In this document: positions 4,649-9,220 of the stretch, piece after piece
How positions within the stretch are numbered: position 1 is the stretch's first letter
Layout of the letters: each line of letters begins with the position of its first letter
Origin: a bacterium
GTDB lineage: Bacteria > Patescibacteriota > Saccharimonadia > Saccharimonadales > JACDBH01
DNA: 9,220 nt
Assembly: GCA_029557395.1 (NCBI GenBank)
Contig: JAKQIK010000028.1
Location: 1 to 9,220 of the forward strand
Direction: 5' to 3'
Notes under the pieces: model-generated
What the model was told of the DNA's origin: nothing
Seen by the model: only the letters and a program-made list of their open reading frames with translations
The model's database searches: none
Position numbers and translations under genes: made by a program

Positions 4649-6838
4649 ATGTTAAGTATGATATATGTTGGTTTAAGTGTACTAATATCAGTAATATTGG
4701 TATGTTTTGGCCTGATAGTTCAATTGAGGAATACAAAAAATAGCTTAAATAGTATTTTCTTTGCATTTACTTTGTTTACTTCTGTATGGCTCATTGCTAA
4801 CTCTTTTAGCGCATCTATTAACTTTTCGCATAATATTGCACTTTTTGCTAACTACATCACATTATTTAGCGGTGCGATTTCTTTGTTATTCCTTGGACTG
4901 TTTGTCAAAGTGCTGACTCATGCACGATTGAATTATCAGTGGCGTATTTTTATCTTTTATTCTGTCTTAGCGTCAATCTTATCCCTAACACCCCTTGTCT
5001 TAGTTGATGTTAATCCTGTAAATGGAATATATGAGATAGTGTTTGGGCCATTGGCATTTGTGTATTTCTTGTATTTACCATACGCATTTATATCAGCAAT
5101 ACTATATTTAGTAATTTATAAAAATAGGCCTTCTACTTCAGAGAATGATAAGGAAACTGCGACAATTATTCTAAGGGGTATAATCTTTACTGTTTTAGGG
5201 GTTATCATAACAAATGCTATTTTGCCTTTTGTTTTTCAAAATTTTGTATTTACTGGTGTAGGAGCGTATTTTATTGTATTTATTGTATATAGCTTGGGTT
5301 ATGCAACGGTTAGACATAGGCTATTTGACATAAGATTTGTAGTCGTACGTTCTATGGGTTATATATTGTCGATTGGTCTACTTGCAGGGATATACGGCTT
5401 CATATCCTTTTGGCTGATTGATACCATATTGGCCGATAATATCAGCCTGAGCACCAAGAGATTATTCTATGTATCTACAGCTCTTGCAATGGCGTTTACC
5501 TTTCAGCCCCTTAAGCGGTTTTTTGATAAGCTTAGTAATAGCTTATTCTACCGTGATGCTTATGATTCACAGGAGTTACTGGATAGGCTCAATAACATAT
5601 TGGTATCTACTGTAGACCTAGGCAAGATGCTTCAAGATACGTCTACGGTGGTTGGCGATACTCTAAAAACAGAATTTATGGCTATTGGAGTACCAGGTAC
5701 AACCGGGCCAGATTCTTATCGTATAGTCAGTACCGATGATAGAACTTTTAGTAAATCAGATATTAAACAAGCCCAAATCTTATTGCCAAAGATGGATGGC
5801 AAGGTGGTAGTTGCGGATTATCTGGAAAATAATCACAGCAAAGTCAAGGATTTGATGCAAGCAAATGATATAGCTACTATTGTGCGGATGGTTGATAATC
5901 CTGGGCAAGCTCAAGAAGACATCGGCTATATAATACTGGGCAACAAGAAGAGTGGTGGTCCGTTCTCTGGGCAAGATATAAAGGTTTTGACGATGATAGC
6001 AGATGAGCTTGTTTTGGCTATCCAAAATGCTTTGAGATTTGAAGAGATTCAGAATTTTAACAAGACTCTCGAAAAGAAAGTCGAAAACGCCACCAGTAGG
6101 TTACAACGAGCAAATGACAAGCTCGTGGCGCTTGATCAGACCAAAGACGATTTTATTAGCATGGCATCACATCAGCTCAGGACTCCATTGACCTCGGTCA
6201 AGGGGTATATCAGCATGGTGCTAGAGGGAGATGCCGGCAAAATTAATGAGGACCAAAAGAACTTACTTGAACAAGCGTTTTTTAGTAGTCAGCGCATGGT
6301 GTATCTGATATCTGATTTGCTCAACGTTTCTCGCCTGCGTACAGGCAAGTTTATTATTGAGCCTACGCCAATTAATTTAGCAGATATTATCGAGAGTGAA
6401 GTGGCTCAGCTCAAAGAAACAGCAACTGCTCGCGGGCTAAAGCTGATTTATAAAAAACCAAAAGATTTTCCTGTTTTGATGATTGATGAAACCAAGATTC
6501 GCCAGGTGCTAACAAACTTTATGGATAATGCAATTTACTATACTCCGGGTGGTGGCAAGATAGAGGTCAACCTGACCAACGGCCGTCAATCAATAGAGCT
6601 GACCGTGGTAGACAATGGTATTGGTGTAGCCAAGCATGAACAACACAATTTGTTTACTAAGTTTTTCCGAGCTGGCAATGCCAAGAAGGCTCGTCCAGAT
6701 GGTACGGGCTTGGGATTGTTCATGGCAAAAAAGGTTATTATTGCCCAAGGTGGGGCTATCATTTTTAGGAGTATCGAGGGCAAGGGTAGCACCTTTGGCT
6801 TCACCTTTGACAAGTCTAGGCTACAACCAAAAAACTAA
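4649..6838 (+). CDS. Sensor histidine kinase with 7TM-type N-terminal region, GAF-like, HisKA and HATPase domains
   Basis: 729-residue membrane kinase. Residues 1-255 contain seven to eight hydrophobic segments (about 3-23, 36-52, 64-88, 99-119, 131-156, 172-196, 203-220, 235-257), resembling the 7TM histidine-kinase sensor region. Residues 310-460 look like a GAF-type domain, and a coiled-coil linker spans about 466-500. The H-box DFISMASHQLRTPL has phospho-acceptor His508. The N-box is FMDNAIYYTP (Asn627), the G1 box VVDNGIGV (Asp655) and the G2 box GTGLGL (685-690). It should autophosphorylate and pass phosphate to a receiver, possibly the orphan receiver at 1316-1681. It follows the E1-like gene by 69 bp on the same strand and may be partly co-transcribed. 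The ATG at 4649 has no ribosome binding site. Confidence 0.95.
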   Translation: MLSMIYVGLSVLISVILVCFGLIVQLRNTKNSLNSIFFAFTLFTSVWLIANSFSASINFSHNIALFANYITLFSGAISLLFLGLFVKVLTHARLNYQWRIFIFYSVLASILSLTPLVLVDVNPVNGIYEIVFGPLAFVYFLYLPYAFISAILYLVIYKNRPSTSENDKETATIILRGIIFTVLGVIITNAILPFVFQNFVFTGVGAYFIVFIVYSLGYATVRHRLFDIRFVVVRSMGYILSIGLLAGIYGFISFWLIDTILADNISLSTKRLFYVSTALAMAFTFQPLKRFFDKLSNSLFYRDAYDSQELLDRLNNILVSTVDLGKMLQDTSTVVGDTLKTEFMAIGVPGTTGPDSYRIVSTDDRTFSKSDIKQAQILLPKMDGKVVVADYLENNHSKVKDLMQANDIATIVRMVDNPGQAQEDIGYIILGNKKSGGPFSGQDIKVLTMIADELVLAIQNALRFEEIQNFNKTLEKKVENATSRLQRANDKLVALDQTKDDFISMASHQLRTPLTSVKGYISMVLEGDAGKINEDQKNLLEQAFFSSQRMVYLISDLLNVSRLRTGKFIIEPTPINLADIIESEVAQLKETATARGLKLIYKKPKDFPVLMIDETKIRQVLTNFMDNAIYYTPGGGKIEVNLTNGRQSIELTVVDNGIGVAKHEQHNLFTKFFRAGNAKKARPDGTGLGLFMAKKVIIAQGGAIIFRSIEGKGSTFGFTFDKSRLQPKN

Positions 6839-6868
6839 ATGAATGTGTTAGTGGCGCCATATTTTTTG

Positions 6869-6877
6869 TGATAGCAT
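6869..6877 (+). promoter_or_regulatory. Extended -10 element placing the transcription start at the ATG of the coiled-coil gene
   Basis: TGaTAGCAT, with its hexamer at 6872-6877, ends six bases before the ATG at 6884, so transcription would begin at the start codon itself. No Shine-Dalgarno is present. The -35 position (6849-6854, TAGTGG) is poor. The stretch TGTGATAG is shared with the promoter at 7349-7377. Confidence 0.5.
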
Positions 6878-6883
6878 ATTTAT

Positions 6884-7303
6884 ATGAGTAAGGACACAAG
6901 CCTAGACGATATATCAGAAGCAATTACTGGCCTTGCTACGCTAATGGATCAAAGGTTTGATCAAGTAGACGCTAGGTTTGAGCAGGTTGACGCTAGATTC
7001 GAACAGATTGATACTAGATTTGAACAGGTTGACGCTAGATTTGAAAATATAGAACAGCGTCTGTTTAGGATAGAGGGCGAGCAGAGAAGTATGCGCGAGT
7101 GGCTCAAGAGTATCGACGGTAGGCTAATGGGTGTAGAGAACGATATCGCCGAGATCTATGATCAGATTACAGAGTTAGCAAGTAAGCACAAAGATACTAT
7201 GACCAAAAAAGACAAACAGGACCTACAAAAACAAATGGATGCGTTATTTGTTTGGGCTAAGGAAGTTAGCAAGCAAACAGGCATAACTTTGCCAAAATTA
7301 TAA
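6884..7303 (+). CDS. Small coiled-coil protein with heptad repeats
   Basis: 139 residues with no signal peptide or membrane segment. Residues 24-58 are five near-identical seven-residue units of the type RFEQVDA, with hydrophobic residues at heptad spacing. The helical pattern continues to about residue 105 (RLFRIEG, VENDIAEIYDQITELA), followed by a Lys/Asp-rich segment and a short C-terminal helix. It should form a long coiled-coil oligomer. Similar heptad-repeat proteins are widespread and mostly uncharacterised, so no function is offered. The start is supported by the extended -10 element exactly upstream rather than by a ribosome binding site. No convincing terminator follows. Confidence 0.85.
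   Translation: MSKDTSLDDISEAITGLATLMDQRFDQVDARFEQVDARFEQIDTRFEQVDARFENIEQRLFRIEGEQRSMREWLKSIDGRLMGVENDIAEIYDQITELASKHKDTMTKKDKQDLQKQMDALFVWAKEVSKQTGITLPKL
6953..7057 (+). repeat. Five tandem 21-bp units encoding heptads
   Basis: Units begin at 6953, 6974, 6995, 7016 and 7037, each of the form AGRTTYGAnCARRTTGAYRCT, the last one diverged. The repeat is in frame (seven codons), so changes in copy number would lengthen or shorten the coiled coil without a frameshift. Confidence 0.85.
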
Positions 7304-7348
7304 TTAATCAATCTTATTTGTGCTTATGCATAATTGTTGTATAAAGTA

Positions 7349-7377
7349 TTGACTTTTTTAGTCATCTGTGATAGTAT
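7349..7377 (+). promoter_or_regulatory. Strong sigma70-type promoter of the structured leader
   Basis: TTGACT (7349-7354), a 17-bp spacer and an extended -10 TGaTAGTAT with the hexamer at 7372-7377. The predicted start is near 7384. The next gene on this strand begins at 7842, so a leader or separate RNA of about 460 nt is expected. Confidence 0.75.
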
Positions 7378-7635
7378 ATATACAATCCTCGAATAGGGGT
7401 GGGAACGGTGAAAAACACCTACAAGGGATAACATTTCAGTCGATTTTGTCCATTGTAACCCCGATGTCAGGGGTACGTTAACAACTAGTCAGATCATTAC
7501 AGCTCGCTGTATCAGAGGTAATTTTATCTCCAGCTCGAGCTGTATAATCGTTACATTTTAACCAATTACTATATTTCTATAGATTGCTACAAGTTACAGA
7601 GACATTTCGATCATATGTTGGTTTCTCATCTGTTA

Positions 7636-7736
7636 CAGATGTGGGATAGCGTATTACTAGTATTAGATTGCTAGCTCTTAGGGCTAGTTATCCATAAAAT
7701 TATTAATCAAATGCTGGTAGTCCGCTATCCCATCTG
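7636..7736 (+). other. Long helix enclosing a hairpin within the structured leader
   Basis: GGGATAGCG (7643-7651) is the exact reverse complement of CGCTATCCC (7723-7731). The helix continues as CAGAT (7636-7640) with ATCTG (7732-7736) across a 2-nt bulge, 14 bp in all. It encloses the hairpin 7671-7687. The 5' strand segment CAGATG (7636-7641) can instead pair with CATCTG at 7627-7632. Confidence 0.55.
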
Positions 7737-7834
7737 GGGATCAAGCAGGCAAATTGCCTAGACTCACTTAGACAGTGGGTTGTCCATGTATTCGTAAAGT
7801 TTACGGATACTCTGACCGAGATCCCTTAAGGAGG
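7736..7834 (+). promoter_or_regulatory. Cloverleaf-like junction abutting the ribosome binding site (candidate cis-regulatory element)
   Basis: GGGGATC (7736-7742) pairs with GATCCCT (7820-7826), with one G-U. The helix encloses three hairpins: AGGCA/TGCCT (7747-7759), ACTCAC/GTGGGT with a 7-nt loop (7762-7780), and a 10-bp stem with a 3-nt loop (7788-7810). The ribosome binding site AAGGAGG (7828-7834) follows immediately, 7 nt before the ATG. TCCC (7822-7825), part of the closing helix, can alternatively pair with GGGA (7833-7836) and hold the ribosome binding site in a hairpin, so the two states exclude each other. Confidence 0.5.
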
Positions 7835-7841
7835 GACTACA

Positions 7842-8420
7842 ATGAACGATAGCACCACCAGCCATGACGGGTTCGTCGAGGCGATCATCGCTGACCGCGA
7901 CGCGTTCGACGCAGAGCAGAAGCGCATCGCCGCCGAGGCGGAGGCCAAGAAGAGCATCGCACGCGGTGCTTTGACTCAGGCCGTCTTCAGTGCTGACCTG
8001 AGCGTCGACGACCTGCACAAGGTCGCCAAGTTCATCGAGGACGGCTGCATCGAGCAGGTGGTCATCGTCGACAACGACGACGACACCGAGCTTGACAAGC
8101 TCAAGGCCAAGCTGGCCAGTGTCGAGCACGACAACGCCGAACTCCGCAAGGAGAACAAGCGCTTGTCGCACCTTGACCATGAGCTCATCCTCGCCTTCGA
8201 CGATGAGGTTGAGTTCAGGAAGGCTCAGGCCATCTTGACCACCTGCACCAATGGCGGTGGCAAGCTCATCGATCCCAGGCGGGTCGAGAGTGCGCTGAAG
8301 CCGAGTGCGGCGACGCGGGAGAAGAAGGGACCCTCTGGGCCCCCGACCACCCCGACGCCCAAGTCCGACAAGGACAAGCCGGAGAAGAAGTCCCTCACGG
8401 ACCGAATCCTCGGCAAGTAG
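7842..8420 (+). CDS. Unrecognised coiled-coil protein of high-GC composition
   Basis: 192 residues, family not recognised. Residues 1-45 are an Ala/Glu-rich helix, followed by a compact region (about 46-77). A charged coiled coil at about 79-112 contains LDKLKAKLASVEHDNAELRK, and a further helical part ends in ILTTCTNGGG. A disordered Pro/Lys/Ser-rich tail runs from about 153 to 183. There is no signal peptide or membrane segment. The start is well fixed by AAGGAGG seven bases upstream. Base composition changes sharply here: 40 of 60 bases are G or C at 7921-7980, against 25 of 60 at 6901-6960, and codons end mostly in C or G. This suggests horizontal transfer. The next gene follows after 43 bp and is probably in the same operon. 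The frame on this strand is preferred over the long opposite-strand frame, which is a composition artefact. Confidence 0.8.
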   Translation: MNDSTTSHDGFVEAIIADRDAFDAEQKRIAAEAEAKKSIARGALTQAVFSADLSVDDLHKVAKFIEDGCIEQVVIVDNDDDTELDKLKAKLASVEHDNAELRKENKRLSHLDHELILAFDDEVEFRKAQAILTTCTNGGGKLIDPRRVESALKPSAATREKKGPSGPPTTPTPKSDKDKPEKKSLTDRILGK

Positions 8421-8463
8421 TACCCAACCAACACCACGACAACAGAAAGGTAGGTGAGGACCC

Positions 8464-9220
8464 ATGTGGATCCTCTTCGCAATCCTGGTGGTGCTGGCCA
8501 TCGGGATCTTGACGCTCACTGTCGTGCGCGCCAAGAACGTTTCCAGCCGTGGTGGCAATGTCGCCCCCACGCTCACCGTCGGACTCGTCCTGCTGCTCGT
8601 CGTTGGATTGTTGGCGTTCTGGGTTCTCCCCAGCAACGACGCCAGCGCCGACGACGACAAGGACAGCTCCAAGCAGACCATCAACATGGACAAGTTCCGG
8701 GTCTGTCCCAACGGAGTTGCTGTTGCTGAGCCGACCTTCTACGTGCGGGGGACCAACATCCTCAGCCCGGAGTCGGTCACGCCGCAGTTGCCTTCCAACG
8801 ATCCGGATGCGTTGATCCAGGCTCTTTTCGGAGAGAATGGCTATGCGTGCGAGGATCCGTTGGTCGGTGTTGCCGTGTCGATGGTTCAGCCTGGCTTGCT
8901 GCCTTTCACAGAGCAGTACGTCGACTACCAGACGCAGGACTGGATCACGTTGTTCGCCAGCAATGGTGAGGCGTGGCTCAGCTATGTGTCGGAGGCTGCC
9001 AAGCGATTCGATGGCATCAAGTGGAAGGCCAACTGGTCTCCGGAGGATGGTGACGCAATGTTCCTGATCGCTGATGCGGCCATGGACCAGGCGTTGCCGG
9101 TGCTCAAGCAGCGTGAATCTGGCGTTCCTGACGGTGGCTGGGGTGCATACGTGTTCCTGGGCAACTTCGGTGATACACCGATGCTCAAGGACCTGGCTCT
9201 GGTTGCTGATTTCGGCTGGC
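8464..9220 (+). CDS. N-terminal part of a two-pass membrane protein with a large soluble domain, cut by window end
   Basis: An open frame of 252 codons begins at ATG 8464 and has no stop before the window ends. Residues 2-21 and 36-54 are strongly hydrophobic and separated by a short basic loop (VRAKNVSSRGG). A polar Asp/Lys/Ser linker (about 57-72) leads into a soluble domain from about residue 75 with Cys81, Cys129 and many aromatic residues. By the positive-inside rule the loop is cytoplasmic and the domain lies outside. AGGTGAGG at 8452-8459 is a ribosome binding site with close spacing. Composition is as GC-rich as the preceding gene. The two N-terminal segments followed by a domain starting FRVCPNGVAVAEP faintly recall membrane-anchored stomatin-like (SPFH) proteins, but I cannot support that from motifs. 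Function unknown. Confidence 0.75.
   Translation, partial: MWILFAILVVLAIGILTLTVVRAKNVSSRGGNVAPTLTVGLVLLLVVGLLAFWVLPSNDASADDDKDSSKQTINMDKFRVCPNGVAVAEPTFYVRGTNILSPESVTPQLPSNDPDALIQALFGENGYACEDPLVGVAVSMVQPGLLPFTEQYVDYQTQDWITLFASNGEAWLSYVSEAAKRFDGIKWKANWSPEDGDAMFLIADAAMDQALPVLKQRESGVPDGGWGAYVFLGNFGDTPMLKDLALVADFGW

Larger units (their letters stand above)
7384..7841 (+). ncRNA. Candidate structured RNA or long 5' leader of unknown class
   Basis: This stretch of about 460 bases holds no convincing gene but many inverted repeats on the transcribed strand. They include GGTG/CACC (7407-7410 with 7416-7419), a 7-bp stem with one bulge (7455-7462 with 7470-7476), TACAG/CTGTA with a CTCG loop (7498-7511), GAGGTA/TATCTC-type pairing (7515-7530) and the palindrome CAGCTCGAGCTG (7531-7542). 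Further on are CTAGCTC/GGGCTAG (7671-7687) and a long helix joining 7636-7651 to 7723-7736. GGATAAC (7426-7432) can pair with GTTATCC (7687-7693) over 250 bases. A strong promoter at its head and a ribosome binding site at its tail support a leader. I cannot match it to tmRNA, RNase P RNA, SRP RNA, group I or II introns or a riboswitch class I know. All pairings were found by eye. Confidence 0.5.

Noticed and set aside
6852..6866. TGGCGCCA palindrome followed by T run as a terminator for the kinase gene
   Set aside because: The palindrome leaves no loop, so a stable hairpin stem cannot form; termination here is unsupported.
7396..7432. Resemblance to a cobalamin riboswitch core (GGGAA, then GGTGAAAAA)
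   Set aside because: The diagnostic downstream segments, including the B12-box with its CCCGC and ACTG bases, are absent and the arm geometry does not fit.
7615..7674. A 19-codon frame starting ATG 7615 within the structured leader
   Set aside because: It has no clear ribosome binding site and its codons coincide with strong inverted repeats; chance is more likely.
7736..7826. A tRNA gene (cloverleaf with 7-nt loop arm)
   Set aside because: There is no GTTCGA-type T arm before the closing strand, no D-loop GG in the right place, and the third arm and linkers have wrong lengths.
7384..7841. Group I or group II self-splicing intron
   Set aside because: I could not find the P-Q-R-S core elements or a domain V hairpin, and no split gene flanks the region.
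7764..8711. Long minus-strand open frame of 315 codons across the high-GC genes
   Set aside because: It runs opposite a plus-strand frame with a perfect ribosome binding site, natural coiled-coil content and a following gene; its Leu/Val/Gly-rich product looks like a reverse-strand artefact of GC-rich codons.
8454..9067. Short plus-strand frames rich in Arg, Ser and Pro
   Set aside because: They are out-of-frame shadows of the membrane-protein frame open from 8464 to the window end, which has a ribosome binding site and two clear hydrophobic segments.

Overview
The window looks like a chromosome fragment from a Patescibacteria/CPR bacterium, most likely Saccharibacteria-like. This rests on overall gene style (short intergenic gaps, leaderless-looking starts, 7TM-type sensor kinase, orphan receiver) and on the roughly 40% GC of the first 7.8 kb; no marker gene fixes the taxonomy. 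TGA is used as a stop, so the Gracilibacteria/Absconditabacteria UGA=Gly code is not indicated.

Left part (1-1890): the 3' two thirds of a folC-like folylpolyglutamate synthase gene runs rightward and overlaps tail-to-tail by 25 bp with a leftward dihydrofolate reductase gene (folA). folA is the second gene of a leftward operon whose first gene is a stand-alone receiver domain with all phosphorylation residues. That operon has a clear sigma70-type promoter and a terminator-like hairpin in its leader.

Centre (1890-6838): a divergent rightward operon starts from a near-consensus promoter followed by a long palindrome at the predicted transcription start and then a very strong terminator-like hairpin only 25 nt before the first gene. 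It encodes an unrecognised multi-pass membrane protein, a LuxI-fold acyltransferase-like enzyme with nearly all signature residues of autoinducer synthases, and a ThiF/E1-like adenylating enzyme. A 7TM sensor histidine kinase with GAF-like, HisKA and HATPase regions follows behind its own weak promoter. Synthase-like enzyme, adenylating enzyme, membrane protein, sensor kinase and orphan receiver together could form a small-molecule or modified-peptide signalling module. This is the most interesting coding content and its function is inference.

Right part (6839-9220): a small coiled-coil gene built on 21-bp tandem repeats appears to be leaderless. It is followed by a strong promoter and about 460 nt without a convincing gene but with many nested inverted repeats, ending in a cloverleaf-like junction directly at a ribosome binding site. 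This structured leader precedes two genes of very different composition (about 60-67% GC in sampled stretches): a coiled-coil/disordered 192-residue protein and the N-terminal part of a two-pass membrane protein that runs off the window. They look horizontally acquired, for instance from a phage or plasmid; an assembly join cannot be excluded from sequence alone.
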